DNA of 64,000 nucleotides, taken from contig NZ_CP108025.1 of NCBI RefSeq assembly GCF_041435095.1, positions 7,068,001 to 7,132,000 of the forward strand, read 5' to 3'. This document shows positions 17,762-28,546 of this stretch, piece after piece (positions within the stretch are counted from its first letter, which is position 1; every line of letters begins with the position of its first letter). Below the pieces are notes generated by a model. It had not been told where the DNA came from. It made no database searches and worked only from the letters and a program-made list of their open reading frames with translations. The position numbers were made by a program, and so were the translations under genes. The stretch comes from Kitasatospora sp. NBC_00315 (lineage in GTDB: Bacteria > Actinomycetota > Actinomycetes > Streptomycetales > Streptomycetaceae).

Positions 17762-18661
17762 CTACGGCGCGGCCGGCTGACCGCCGTGGCGCCGGTCGCC
17801 GGTGCAGCGGCCCGCCGAGGGCCGACCGTCCCCGGCGGCGCCGCCGTCGTCGGGGCCGTCCACGGCCGGGGTGCCGCTCTGCTCCGACCCCGATTCCGCA
17901 GCCTCCGCCGCTTCCCCGGCCTCCTCGACCGGAACCAGGTCGCGGGCCAGCAGCGTCGCGCCCGCCACGGCGCCCGGCATCGCGAACACGGTCAGCATCG
18001 GGACGAGGAAGAGCAGGATCAGCGGCACGCCGAAGCCGAGGGCGAGCGGCAGCCGGGCACGGAGCAGCCGGATCCGCTCGCGCTGCGGTACGCCACGCCG
18101 CTGCAGCGCGACGGCCGTCAGTTCCACGGCGAGGAAGAAGCCGGACACGCAGAACCCCGCCACCGGCACCAGCGTCTGGCCGACCACCGGGATGAACCCG
18201 CAGGCGAACAGCAGCACGCCGAAGCCGAGGACCCGGATCAGGACGTACAGGCTGTCGCGGGCGGAGACCCACAGTTCGCGCCAGAGCGGCGTCTCGGGCG
18301 CCGGCGGCGCGCCGCCCTCGGCCTCGTCGACCTTCGCGCAGAGCGACTCGTAGAACGGCTGGCCGACCAGCAGGGTCACCGCGGTGAAGGTGACCAGGGC
18401 GACCAGCAGCCCGCCGCCGAAGACGAGGACGGCGAGCGCGCCGCGCAGCAGGCCCTGCCAGGGGGAGCCCCAGCCGTCGGCGAACGGCGTGGCCCAGCCG
18501 GCCAGGTCGTCGGCGCCGGTGCTCAGCACCACCAGGGCCACGAGGTACCCGACCAGGGTGATCAGCGCGGGAATCATCCCGAAGCCCCACCAACGGCCGT
18601 GCCGGGCCGCCCACTTCTGGCCCCTGATCAGGTACCGCGTCCCCGCCGCAAGATCTCGCAT
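17762..18661 (-). CDS. EI24/CysZ-like membrane protein
   Basis: A 299-residue integral membrane protein with an EI24 domain (about 10-245). It starts MRDLAAGTRYLIRGQKW, with helices around FGMIPALITLVGYLVALVVL, LLRGALAVLVFGGGLLVALV, VLGFGVLLFACGFIPVVGQT and LALGFGVPLILLFLVPMLTVFAMP. The family includes sulfate transporter CysZ, but most actinobacterial members are uncharacterised. The C-terminal 60 residues are acidic then His/Arg-rich and probably cytoplasmic. It lies downstream of, and separated by a hairpin from, the amino-acid permease gene. No cysteine biosynthesis gene is near, so a sulfate role is not supported here. Confidence 0.8.
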   Translation of the reverse strand: MRDLAAGTRYLIRGQKWAARHGRWWGFGMIPALITLVGYLVALVVLSTGADDLAGWATPFADGWGSPWQGLLRGALAVLVFGGGLLVALVTFTAVTLLVGQPFYESLCAKVDEAEGGAPPAPETPLWRELWVSARDSLYVLIRVLGFGVLLFACGFIPVVGQTLVPVAGFCVSGFFLAVELTAVALQRRGVPQRERIRLLRARLPLALGFGVPLILLFLVPMLTVFAMPGAVAGATLLARDLVPVEEAGEAAEAAESGSEQSGTPAVDGPDDGGAAGDGRPSAGRCTGDRRHGGQPAAP

Positions 18662-18693
18662 ACCGGGAAGGGTAGGTGAAGCCGCCCGACGCG

Positions 18694-18737
18694 TCACATC
18701 GCCCCGGCGCCGAGTGGGCGGTGCCGGGGCGATGTGA
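18694..18737 (-). terminator. Terminator after amino-acid permease
   Basis: Eighteen-base arms (18694-18711 and 18720-18737) with one mismatch and an eight-base loop. The hairpin separates the permease gene from the EI24 gene. Confidence 0.75.
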
Positions 18738-18808
18738 CAAGCCGGTGCGGCGGGCCGCCTGACGCCGCTTCGGCGGCTCGGTCCGGGGTGCGGGTGTGCG
18801 CCCGCAGC

Positions 18809-20224
18809 TCAGCCGGCTGCCGCGGCCGCCTTGCGCCGGCGGTCCACCACGGCCGCGGCCGCCAGCACGACGACCGCCGCGGCCAGCGACAGGTACATCT
18901 GGGTCCGGCCGTCGTGGTCGGTGAACATGTAGGCCACGACGAAGCCGATCAGGCCGATGGTCGCCCAGGTCAGATAGGGGTAGAGCCACATCCGCACGGT
19001 GAGCCGCTCGGGGGTCTCGCGTTCGATGATCTTGCGCATCCGCAGTTGCGAGAAGCAGATCACCAGCCAGACGAAGAGCGCCACCGCGCCCGAGGAGTTG
19101 ATCAGGAACTTGAAGACGGTGTTCGGCGAGGTGTAGTTGAAGAACACCGCCAGAAAGCCGAAGACCACCGAGGAGAGGATCGCCACCCGGGGTACCCCGC
19201 GCGCACTCACCCTGGCGAAGGCCCGCGGCGCGTCGCCGCGCTGCCCGAGCGAGAAGGCCATCCGGGAGGCCGTGTACAGGCCCGAGTTGAGGCAGGACAG
19301 GACGGCGGTCAGCACGATCACGTCCATCACGCGGGCGGCGCCGGGGATGCCGACGTGCTCCAGCACCGCGACGTAGGGGCTGCCCTTCACCGAGGCGTCG
19401 TTCCACGGCAGCAGGGTCACCACGATGGCGATCGATCCGAGGTAGAAGATCCCGATACGCCAGATCACGCTGTTGGTGGCCCGGCTGACGGCCTTCTCCG
19501 GGTCGGCGGACTCCCCGGCCGCCAGCGTGACGATCTCGCTGCCCATGAAGGCGAAGACCACCGTCAGCATCCCCGTGAAGACGGCTCCGACGCCGTGCGG
19601 CAGGAAACCGCCGTTGCCCGTCAGGTTGGTCGTACCGACCGCGTGGGTGCCGGGCAGGACGCCGAACACCGCCAGCGCCCCGATCACGATGAAGGCGATG
19701 ATCGCCACCACCTTGATGCCGGCGAACCAGAACTCGAACTCCCCGTACGAGGCGACCGAGAACAGGTTGGTCGCCGTGAGCACGGCCATCACCAGCAGGG
19801 CGAAGGCCCACTGCGGCACGCCGGGCACCCAGGTGTTGAGGATCTTGGCGCCGGCGGTGGCCTCGACGGCCAGCACCACGACCCAGAAGAACCAGTACAG
19901 CCAGCCGATGCTGAACCCGGCCCAGCGGCCGAGCGCCCGGTCCGCGTAGGCCGAGAACGAGCCGCTCTGCGGATCCGCGGCCGCCATCTCGCCGAGCATC
20001 CGCATCACCATCACGACCAGGATCCCGGCCAGCGCGTACGAGAGCAGGATGCCGGGGCCGGTGGAGGCGATACCGGCGCCGGAGCCGACGAACAGGCCGG
20101 CGCCGATCACGCCGCCGATCGCGATCATCGACAGGTGCCGGTTCTTCAGTCCGGCCTTGAGACGGCCGTCGTCGGGTGCCGCCGTCGGCGGCGAGGTGGT
20201 CGGGGTGCCGGTGTCCGCACTCAT
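18809..20224 (-). CDS. Amino-acid permease (APC family)
   Basis: A 471-residue permease with 12 predicted helices. The signature KAGLKNRHLSMIAIGGVIGAG at the first helix and EMAAADPQSGSFSAYADRALG are typical of the amino acid transporter (AAT) subfamily, which includes GabP, AnsP and CycA. The substrate is not assignable. The protein begins with a short cytoplasmic arm and ends in an Ala-rich basic tail (RRRKAAAAAG). It is divergent from the metallophosphoesterase gene. The 322-base region between them holds a BldD-type box and another 15-base palindrome. Confidence 0.9.
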   Translation of the reverse strand: MSADTGTPTTSPPTAAPDDGRLKAGLKNRHLSMIAIGGVIGAGLFVGSGAGIASTGPGILLSYALAGILVVMVMRMLGEMAAADPQSGSFSAYADRALGRWAGFSIGWLYWFFWVVVLAVEATAGAKILNTWVPGVPQWAFALLVMAVLTATNLFSVASYGEFEFWFAGIKVVAIIAFIVIGALAVFGVLPGTHAVGTTNLTGNGGFLPHGVGAVFTGMLTVVFAFMGSEIVTLAAGESADPEKAVSRATNSVIWRIGIFYLGSIAIVVTLLPWNDASVKGSPYVAVLEHVGIPGAARVMDVIVLTAVLSCLNSGLYTASRMAFSLGQRGDAPRAFARVSARGVPRVAILSSVVFGFLAVFFNYTSPNTVFKFLINSSGAVALFVWLVICFSQLRMRKIIERETPERLTVRMWLYPYLTWATIGLIGFVVAYMFTDHDGRTQMYLSLAAAVVVLAAAAVVDRRRKAAAAAG

Positions 20225-20356
20225 GCGTGAATGCCTGTGCCTTTCCCGCGCGGGCAGCCCCTTCGGCCTGTGGTGCCGGAGGGTGGGGGACGGATCCGCG
20301 CATTGCGGTGCAACCTAACTTCTCCTTCCGGCTATCGGAACAGTGCACAGCGCAAC

Positions 20357-20371
20357 GTCCGCTCAGCGAAC
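20357..20371. promoter_or_regulatory. 15-bp near-palindrome
   Basis: GTCCGCTCAGCGAAC: seven-base arms around one central base with one mismatch. It lies 133 bases upstream of the permease start. The regulator is unknown. Confidence 0.35.
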
Positions 20372-20422
20372 GCAAAAGCCCAGGTCAGAGGGGGTACGAA
20401 ATTGTCCGCGAAAGCTCAAATA

Positions 20423-20435
20423 TGACGCAGCGTCA
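20423..20435. promoter_or_regulatory. BldD-type box
   Basis: TGACGCAGCGTCA is a perfect 6-1-6 palindrome. It fits the BldD consensus TNACNC(A/T)GNGTNA. It lies 112 bases upstream of the metallophosphoesterase GTG. An identical 13-mer occurs at 50992-51004. Confidence 0.6.
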
Positions 20436-20508
20436 GGAGCTGCAGGTGGCCCCGGAGACGTCCGGGGGCAGGTTCGGGCCCGCTCGGCGCGGCCCGCATA
20501 CTGTGGGC

Positions 20509-20550
20509 ATGAAGATCGACGGAACGGCTCCGGGGCGGGTGGCGGCGTGA
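20509..20550 (+). other. Possible 13-residue leader peptide
   Basis: An ATG frame encodes MKIDGTAPGRVAA and ends at a TGA that overlaps the GTG start of the metallophosphoesterase (GTGA). Such an overlap could couple their translation. Nothing else supports it. Confidence 0.25.
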
Positions 20551-21863
20551 TCGTGGTCGTGGTGCTCGCCGTGCTCGTCGTCCTGGCCGTGTTCGGGCTG
20601 GCGCACCGGTACCTCTGGCGGCGTCTGGTGCGCGACGTCAGCGCCCCGGGAGGCCCCTGGCGGCGGACCGGCACGGTACTGGCCTTCGTGCTGCCGCTGC
20701 TCGCCCTCGGCGCGCTGGTCGGCGGCCGGGCGCTGCCGCTGGCCGCCGAGCGCTGGCTGGCGTGGCCGGGCTACCTCTGGCTGGCCGTGCTGCTCTACCT
20801 GCTGATGGCGCTGCTGGTCGGCGAGGCGATCCGCCCGCTGCTCAACCGCCTGCCGAAGCGCCGCCCGGTGCCCGCGGCCCCCGACGGTGAAGCCAGGTCG
20901 GCGGGCGGGACGACCCCGGACGAGGTGACGCAGGGCGAGGTGACGCAGGGCGGGACGGCCCCGGACGGGGCCGTCCCGGCCGAGGGGACCGAGCGCGAGG
21001 GCGCCACTGGCGGCAGCCCGGCGCCCGGCGCGCCCTCGCCCGGCAGGCGGCTGTTCGTCGCCCGGGCGGTCGCGATCGGCGCGGCCGGCGCCGCCGTCGC
21101 CGTCGTCGGCAACGGTACGTACGGTGTGCTGCGCGGCCCGCACCTCAAGCAGGTCACCGTGCCGCTGGCTAAGCTGCCGGCCCGGGCGCACGGCTACCGG
21201 ATCGCCGTGGTCAGCGACATTCATCTCGGACCGATCCTGGGGCGCTCGCACACCCAGCGCATCGTCGACACCATCAACGGCGCCCAGCCGGACCTGATCG
21301 CGATCGTCGGCGACCTCGTCGACGGCACCGTGCCCGAACTCGGCAGCGCCGCCGAGCCGCTGGCGCGGCTCCGGGCCCGGGACGGCGCCTACTTCGTCAC
21401 CGGCAACCACGAGTACTTCTCCGGCGCCGCCCCCTGGGTGGAGTTCGTCCGCTCGCTCGGGGTGCACCCGCTGCAGAACGCCCGGGTCGAACTGCCCGGC
21501 TTCGACCTCGCGGGTGTCAACGACCTGGCCGGCACGGCCGAGGGCGACGGGCCGGACTTCGCCCGGGCGCTCGGCGACCGCGATCGCAGCCGCGCCTCCG
21601 TGCTGCTCTCGCACCAGCCGGTGACCATCCACGACGCCGTCCGTCAGGGCGTGGACCTCCAGCTGTCCGGCCACACCCACGGCGGCCAGCTCTGGCCCGG
21701 CAACTACCTCGCCGAGCTGGCCAACCCCACCGTCGCGGGCCTGGAGCGCTACGGCGACACCCAGCTCTACGTCACCCGGGGCGCCGGCGCGTGGGGCCCG
21801 CCCGTCCGGGTCGGCGCGCCCTCGGACATCACCATCGTGACCCTCGCGTCACTGCGAACCTGA
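20547..21863 (+). CDS. Membrane metallophosphoesterase (YkuE/calcineurin-like)
   Basis: A 438-residue protein. Three N-terminal membrane helices are followed by a charged Thr/Glu/Gly linker, then a fourth hydrophobic segment after RRLFVARAVAIGAAGAA. The calcineurin-like domain has VVSDIHLGP, GDLVDG, GNHEYF and SGHTHGGQLWP metal-binding motifs in order. It is expected to bind two metals and hydrolyse a phosphoester outside the membrane; related YkuE-type enzymes act on cell-envelope substrates. The GTG at 20547 is chosen because the membrane helix starts there; no upstream ATG fits. The GNAT gene follows after 17 bases, as an operon. Confidence 0.85.
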   Translation: MIVVVVLAVLVVLAVFGLAHRYLWRRLVRDVSAPGGPWRRTGTVLAFVLPLLALGALVGGRALPLAAERWLAWPGYLWLAVLLYLLMALLVGEAIRPLLNRLPKRRPVPAAPDGEARSAGGTTPDEVTQGEVTQGGTAPDGAVPAEGTEREGATGGSPAPGAPSPGRRLFVARAVAIGAAGAAVAVVGNGTYGVLRGPHLKQVTVPLAKLPARAHGYRIAVVSDIHLGPILGRSHTQRIVDTINGAQPDLIAIVGDLVDGTVPELGSAAEPLARLRARDGAYFVTGNHEYFSGAAPWVEFVRSLGVHPLQNARVELPGFDLAGVNDLAGTAEGDGPDFARALGDRDRSRASVLLSHQPVTIHDAVRQGVDLQLSGHTHGGQLWPGNYLAELANPTVAGLERYGDTQLYVTRGAGAWGPPVRVGAPSDITIVTLASLRT

Positions 21864-21880
21864 AAGCGGACACCGAGCTC

Positions 21881-22579
21881 ATGACCGGACCCGACACCCC
21901 CGCCGACCCCTCGGCGGACGGCATACTCCCCAACGTCCCCAACGTCCCCAACCTCCCCAACCTCCCCGGCCTCTCCGGCCTCCCCAACCTCCCGACGGAC
22001 CGCCCGGACGGCACATCCTTCGCCCCCCTGACGGACGGCCCGGACCGGGGCGGCAGAGCGTCGGCCGAGGGCTGGGAGCTGCGCCCGGCGCTGCCCGGCG
22101 ACGTGGAGGCCATCGCCGACCTGCGCGCCGTGGTCCTGCGCGAGGATCTCGAACGGCTCGGCCGCTACGACGAGCACCGGGTGCGGCAGCGGCTGCGGGA
22201 CGGCTACCACCCGCAGTACACCTCGCTCCTGCTGGTCGACGACGGCGGAGCCGGCCGCGGGCGGGCCGGCTGCGTCACGCTGCGCCCGGCCGAGGACGGG
22301 CTCCACCTGGAGCACTTCTACCTGGCCCCGCGGTACCAGGGCCTGGGCCTGGGCTCCGCCGTCCTGCGCTCGCTGCTGGCACGGGCCGACGCCGAGGGCG
22401 TACCGGTGCGCCTCAGCGTGCTGCAGGGCAGCGCCGCCCGCCGGCTGTACGAGCGACACGGCTTCGTCCCCGACTCCGAGGACGCCGTCGAGGTCTTCAT
22501 GCACCGCCCGGCCCCGGTGTGCGCCGGCGCCCCGGTCGCCACCGCGCCGGTCACAGGGCACGCAGGCCCAGCAGGGTGA
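21881..22579 (+). CDS. GNAT acetyltransferase with repetitive N-terminus
   Basis: A 232-residue acetyltransferase. The first 70 residues are disordered and contain a tandem Pro-Asn-Val/Leu repeat, encoded by 9-base DNA repeats at about 21928-21990. The GNAT fold occupies about 73-215, with the acetyl-CoA loop YQGLGLGSAVL and the end ARRLYERHGFVPDSED. The substrate is unknown. It is 17 bases downstream of the metallophosphoesterase gene and probably co-transcribed. Its 3' end overlaps the convergent small gene at 22551-22799 by 29 bases. Confidence 0.85.
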   Translation: MTGPDTPADPSADGILPNVPNVPNLPNLPGLSGLPNLPTDRPDGTSFAPLTDGPDRGGRASAEGWELRPALPGDVEAIADLRAVVLREDLERLGRYDEHRVRQRLRDGYHPQYTSLLLVDDGGAGRGRAGCVTLRPAEDGLHLEHFYLAPRYQGLGLGSAVLRSLLARADAEGVPVRLSVLQGSAARRLYERHGFVPDSEDAVEVFMHRPAPVCAGAPVATAPVTGHAGPAG

Positions 22580-22799
22580 TCCGGACGCCGTCGTCCGCCC
22601 GGCCGGTCAGCCGGGCGGCGACCAGCCTCGGGATGTCGCTCTCCTGCGAGTATCCGGGCAGCAGCGACACCTCGGTCCGGCGGATCACCGCCGACCCGGC
22701 GAGGGTGTACGTGACCCGGTAGGCCGTCCGCTCCGGCGGCGGGTCGCCGTCGGGCGGGCGGCGGCGCGGGCTGCGCCCGTCCGTCCGGAGCTCGCTCAT
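22551..22799 (-). CDS. Small hypothetical protein
   Basis: An 82-residue protein starting MSELRTDGRSPRRRPPDGD, with a strong AGGAGGAGG upstream. After a basic arm, the sequence TAYRVTYTLAGSAVIRRTEVSLLPGYSQESDIPRLVAARL forms a compact beta-alpha domain. No family is recognised. It overlaps the end of the GNAT gene by 29 bases in convergent orientation, so antisense interference is possible. Coding quality and the ribosome site support a real gene. Confidence 0.6.
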   Translation of the reverse strand: MSELRTDGRSPRRRPPDGDPPPERTAYRVTYTLAGSAVIRRTEVSLLPGYSQESDIPRLVAARLTGRADDGVRITLLGLRAL

Positions 22800-23041
22800 C
22801 CGCCTCGGCCTCCTCCTGGGCAGCCCCCTCAACCTGTCCATTCTCGTCCCGCCACGGCGGCTTGTCGCGGTCACCCGCGCCGCCCCCTGGACGGGGCGAA
22901 ATCGCAGGTCCGAAGGGTGTCAGAGGGTGCGTGACAGGGCACCACGCCTGTAGGCCCCGTCGCCGGACGACCCGGAGGCGGCGAGGGACGGACGAGCCCG
23001 GACCGACCTGGCGCCGGCGCCGGAGTCTGGAGGCGATCGAG

Positions 23042-23344
23042 ATGGACCCACGGACGAATGAGGGCCCCGGACGGGGTGACGGGACGGCCGGCGCGCGGCC
23101 GGGCCGGATGGGGCGCGCGCGCAAGGCGCTCCTCGGTGTTCACCCCTCGACGGTGTTCTGCCTGGTGGCACTGTCGCTGGGGCTGGGCGCCGTCGCCGCG
23201 CAGATGTACTACCTGCCGCTGCTGGTCGTCTTCGCGATGGTGTGGGGCGTGACCGTGATCGCCATGATGGGTATCACGGCGCGCTGGATCGAGGAGAGCC
23301 GCCATCACCACCACGCCCCGCCCCGGGCGGCGGTCGGTCTCTGA
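23042..23344 (+). CDS. Small two-helix membrane protein
   Basis: A 100-residue protein. A cytoplasmic basic arm is followed by two membrane helices (about 37-55 and 58-80: TVFCLVALSLGLGAVAAQ, YYLPLLVVFAMVWGVTVIAM) and a tail with RHHHHAPPR. The histidine tail could bind metal. No family is recognised. The start ATG 23042 lies after GGAGGCGATCGAG. It is followed by a perfect bidirectional terminator. Confidence 0.6.
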   Translation: MDPRTNEGPGRGDGTAGARPGRMGRARKALLGVHPSTVFCLVALSLGLGAVAAQMYYLPLLVVFAMVWGVTVIAMMGITARWIEESRHHHHAPPRAAVGL

Positions 23345-23388
23345 GCGCGGTGCCCGCGCTCACCCGTCCGGGCTCGGCGCACACCACG

Positions 23389-23429
23389 AGGCCCCCCGGT
23401 CCCGGCGAAATGCCGGGACCGGGGGGCCT
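23389..23429. terminator. Bidirectional terminator
   Basis: Perfect 18-base arms (23389-23406 and 23412-23429) with a GAAAT loop. It lies between the convergent small membrane protein and isocitrate dehydrogenase genes. Confidence 0.9.
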
Positions 23430-23479
23430 GGGCCGCGCCGCGAGCGGCGGGCGGGTCGTGCTCCGTGCGTCGGCCGCTG

Positions 23480-25699
<2,220 letters not shown>

Positions 25700-25725
25700 C
25701 GGTACTCCGCTTCACGTCGACAACG

Positions 25726-25746
25726 TCTCGATATCAAGATATCTCG
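25726..25746. promoter_or_regulatory. Palindrome upstream of icd
   Basis: TCTCGATATCAAGA (25726-25739) is palindromic except for one base pair, and GATATC recurs directly (25730-25735 and 25738-25743). It is 27 bases upstream of the start codon, overlapping the likely promoter or leader. The binding protein is not identified. Confidence 0.45.
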
Positions 25747-25821
25747 TGACCGCCCCTCCTCGACACCCACCCCCGCGCCGAGTCGGCGATCCGGGGCGCC
25801 GCCTGCGCGGGCCCGCGGGGC

Positions 25822-27225
25822 TCAGCCCTGCTGCGGCGGCCCGAGCCACACCGTGGTGATGTTGCAGAACTCCCGGATGCCGTGGCCCGAGAGCTCACGC
25901 CCGAAACCGGAGCGCTTCACACCGCCGAACGGCAGCGCCGGGTGCGAGGCCGTCATGCCGTTGAAGAACACGCCGCCCGCCTCGATGTCGCGGACGAACC
26001 GCTGCTGCTCGGCCCCGTCCGTGGTCCACACGTTGGAGCTGAGGCCGAACGGCGTGTCGTTGGCGGCGGCGAGCGCCTCCTCCAGGTCCTCGACCCGGTA
26101 CAGCGTGGCGACCGGCCCGAAGGTCTCCTCCAGGTGGATGCGCATGGCCGGGGTGACGCCGGAGACGACCGTCGGTTCGTAGAACCAGCCGCCGTCCAGC
26201 CCGACCGGGCGCCGGCCGCCGCACTCCACCCGCGCGCCGTGCGCCCGGGCGTCCTCGACCAGCTCCTCCAGATCGGTCCGTCCCTGCTCGCTGGCCAGCG
26301 GGCCGACGTCGGTGCGCTCGTCCATCGGATCGCCGACCCGAAGGGCGCGCATCGCCTCGGTGAAGGCGGTCGCGAACTGCTCGTACACCTCGCCGTGCAC
26401 GATGAAGCGCTTGGCCGCGATGCAGGACTGCCCGTTGTTCTGGACCCGGGCGCGGACGGCGGCGCGGACGGCGGCCGGGACGTCGGCGCTCGGCAGGACG
26501 ACGAACGGGTCGCTGCCGCCCAGCTCCAGGACGGCCTTCTTCACCTCGTCCGCCGCCGTCGCCGCCACCGAGCGGCCGGCCGGCTCACTGCCGGTCAGCG
26601 TCACGGCGGCGACCCGGCGGTCGCGGATCACGCCCTCGACCGCGCCCGACCCGATCAGCAGGGTCTGGAAGCAGCCCTGCGGGAAGCCCGCCTGTCGGAA
26701 CAGCTCCTCCAGCGCCAGCGCCGTCCGGGGCACGTTCGACGCGTGCTTGAGCAGACAGACGTTGCCGGCCATCAGCGCCGGCGCGGCGAAGCGGATCACC
26801 TGCCAGAACGGGAAGTTCCACGGCATCACCGCCAGCACCGCGCCGAGCGGGCGGTAGCGGACGTAGGCGTCGACGGCTCCGGAGTCGGTGACGTCGGCGC
26901 GGTCCGGGATCTCGTCCGCGAGCAGGCCCGGAGCGCGCTCCGCGTACCAGCGCAGCGCCGTCGCGCACTTCGCGGCCTCGGCGCGGGCGGCCGTCAGCGG
27001 CTTGCCCATCTCCTCGGTCATCATCCGCGCGATCGGCTCCCGGCCGTCGTCCAGCAGGTCGGCGGCCCGGCGCACCAGCTCGGCGCGGTGGTCGAAACCG
27101 GTGGTGCGGTACTCCCGGTAGGCCGCCTCGGCGCGGGCCAGGCGCAGCTCGATCGCCGCGCCGTCCAGTGCCTCGAAGGTCTCCAGGGTCTCGCCGGTCG
27201 CGGGGTTCACGCTGGCGATGGGCAT
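25822..27225 (-). CDS. Succinate-semialdehyde-type aldehyde dehydrogenase
   Basis: A 467-residue NAD(P)-dependent aldehyde dehydrogenase. It shows NFPFW (137-141), catalytic Glu234 in LELGG and Cys268 in QNNGQSC. The sequence pattern (AAKRFIVHGEVY, FNGMTASHPALPFGGVKRSG) matches the short GabD/YneI subgroup, which oxidises succinate semialdehyde to succinate. The start has GAGGAA six bases upstream. The gene downstream of it is icd, so both feed the TCA cycle, but the gap suggests separate promoters. A GABA permease or transaminase is not adjacent. Confidence 0.85.
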   Translation of the reverse strand: MPIASVNPATGETLETFEALDGAAIELRLARAEAAYREYRTTGFDHRAELVRRAADLLDDGREPIARMMTEEMGKPLTAARAEAAKCATALRWYAERAPGLLADEIPDRADVTDSGAVDAYVRYRPLGAVLAVMPWNFPFWQVIRFAAPALMAGNVCLLKHASNVPRTALALEELFRQAGFPQGCFQTLLIGSGAVEGVIRDRRVAAVTLTGSEPAGRSVAATAADEVKKAVLELGGSDPFVVLPSADVPAAVRAAVRARVQNNGQSCIAAKRFIVHGEVYEQFATAFTEAMRALRVGDPMDERTDVGPLASEQGRTDLEELVEDARAHGARVECGGRRPVGLDGGWFYEPTVVSGVTPAMRIHLEETFGPVATLYRVEDLEEALAAANDTPFGLSSNVWTTDGAEQQRFVRDIEAGGVFFNGMTASHPALPFGGVKRSGFGRELSGHGIREFCNITTVWLGPPQQG

Positions 27226-27439
27226 GACGGCTTCCTCACAGACGGAGTCGGGTGGCGTTCTGCTTCTCGGGGCCCGAGGTCTTCCCGGGCCCGAGGTCGT
27301 CCCGGGGTCGTACGTCCCGGGTGGTGCTGCTCTCGGGGCTGCCACCGGCGGCGGCCCCGGCCGCGTGCCGGTGTGCGGTGGGCCCGTGTCGTTCGGTGGT
27401 CCCGCCGCCCGGGGCGCCCCCCGGCCGCGCGGCGGCCGG

Positions 27440-27721
27440 TCACTCGGGGGCGGCCTCGGCCCGCGCGGCGGCGTCCCGGGCCCGGGCGCCGGAGCGGGTA
27501 CGGGCGGCGGTGACCTGGCGGTCCGGGAAGCGGTGCAGGTACTCCGCCTCCAGCTGCGCGGAGCGGGAGGTGTGGCGCTCCAGCGCGTCGTCGGAGCCGT
27601 AGAGGAAGGTCTCGTGCCTGGTGCGGTGCAGCTGCTCCAGCTCGCGCAGCAGCACCCCGTTGTCCAGGGCGTGCGGGGAGATCCCCGCGGGTTTGCCGTG
27701 CGGGCCGTCCGGGTGCCGCAT
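27440..27721 (-). CDS. DUF6158-like small protein
   Basis: A 93-residue protein starting MRHPDGPHGKPAGIS behind GAGGAGG. The core ALDNGVLLRELEQLHRTRHE, followed by GSDDALERHTSRSAQLEAEYL and RFPDRQV, is the DUF6158 pattern common in streptomycetes. It is a helical cytoplasmic protein of unknown role. The upstream start at 27751 would add ten basic residues and lacks a ribosome site. The 215 bases downstream contain only GC-rich repeats of GGGCCCGAGGTC. Confidence 0.8.
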   Translation of the reverse strand: MRHPDGPHGKPAGISPHALDNGVLLRELEQLHRTRHETFLYGSDDALERHTSRSAQLEAEYLHRFPDRQVTAARTRSGARARDAAARAEAAPE

Positions 27722-27909
27722 GTCCGTACCTCCTCGGCGATAGCCCCCCATGGCCCCCTTCTACCTTCCACCCGCCGTCGCAACCGCGCCGCCGGTGACC
27801 GGTCGGGGCGTTGCGCCGATCGAGTGCGATCGCGCCCGGGGCGCCGCCGAGCGCTCACCGGACGGGTACCGCACTGCTGGAGAGCTTTCCCGGCGGCGAA
27901 CGGTGGCCC

Positions 27910-28506
27910 ATGATCCGGCGGTACCTCGAACGGCTGGAACTGTCGGCCGTGCTGGAGCGGTACGACCCGAGCCTGGTCAGGGCCGGCTACTCGGCGGTGA
28001 ACGCCGGCCTCTCGCTCGCGGTGATGGCCGCCGTGGCGCACTTCAGCCACGCGCCGTTCCTCTTCCCCTCACTGGGGCCGACGGCGTTCCTGCTCTTCTA
28101 CACCCCGACCGTGCCGGCCGCCTCGCCGCGCAACACGGTCTACGGTCACCTGATCGGCGTGCTGGCCGGCTACCTCGCGCTGACCCTCACCGGCCTGCGG
28201 GACACCCCGCCCGACCTCACCGACATCACCTGGGCCAGGCTCTGGGCGTCCGCCGTGGCACTCGGCCTGACCTGCGGGCTGATGCCGCTGCTCGGGGTCG
28301 CGCACCCGCCCGCCGCCGCCACCACCCTGATCGTCGCGCTGGGCCTGCTGCGCACCCCCCTGCAGCTGACCGTGGTGATGATCGCCGTCGTCCTGCTGGC
28401 CGCGCAGGGGCTGCTGGTCAACCGCCTGGCGGGCGTCCCCTATCCGTGGTGGCGCCCGGCGCCGCCGGTCCCCGCACCGTCCGAGCCGGTCACGACGGGG
28501 TCGTAG
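27910..28506 (+). CDS. HPP family membrane protein
   Basis: A 198-residue integral membrane protein of the HPP family, with four to five helices. The family motif HPPAAATTLIVALG is present, as are FPSLGPTAFLLFY and SPRNTVYGHLIGVLAGY. Plant and cyanobacterial HPP proteins transport nitrite, but most bacterial members are uncharacterised. The ATG at 27910 is preferred because it begins a coherent basic arm before helix 1. The adenine deaminase gene follows after 40 bases, so they may share a transcript. Confidence 0.85.
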   Translation: MIRRYLERLELSAVLERYDPSLVRAGYSAVNAGLSLAVMAAVAHFSHAPFLFPSLGPTAFLLFYTPTVPAASPRNTVYGHLIGVLAGYLALTLTGLRDTPPDLTDITWARLWASAVALGLTCGLMPLLGVAHPPAAATTLIVALGLLRTPLQLTVVMIAVVLLAAQGLLVNRLAGVPYPWWRPAPPVPAPSEPVTTGS

Positions 28507-28546
28507 GATAGACGTTTCCAACCCCCGAGCCCCGAATCGAACCCTC

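Larger units (their letters stand above)
20225..20546. other. Divergent promoter region
   Basis: The gap between the permease (minus) and metallophosphoesterase (plus) genes. It is less GC-rich than its surroundings around 20290-20440 and carries the two palindromes listed separately. Confidence 0.6.

Noticed and set aside
17589..20375. A 928-codon minus-strand frame over the EI24 and permease genes
   Set aside because: Wrong frame; the two membrane proteins have clear start, stop and helices.
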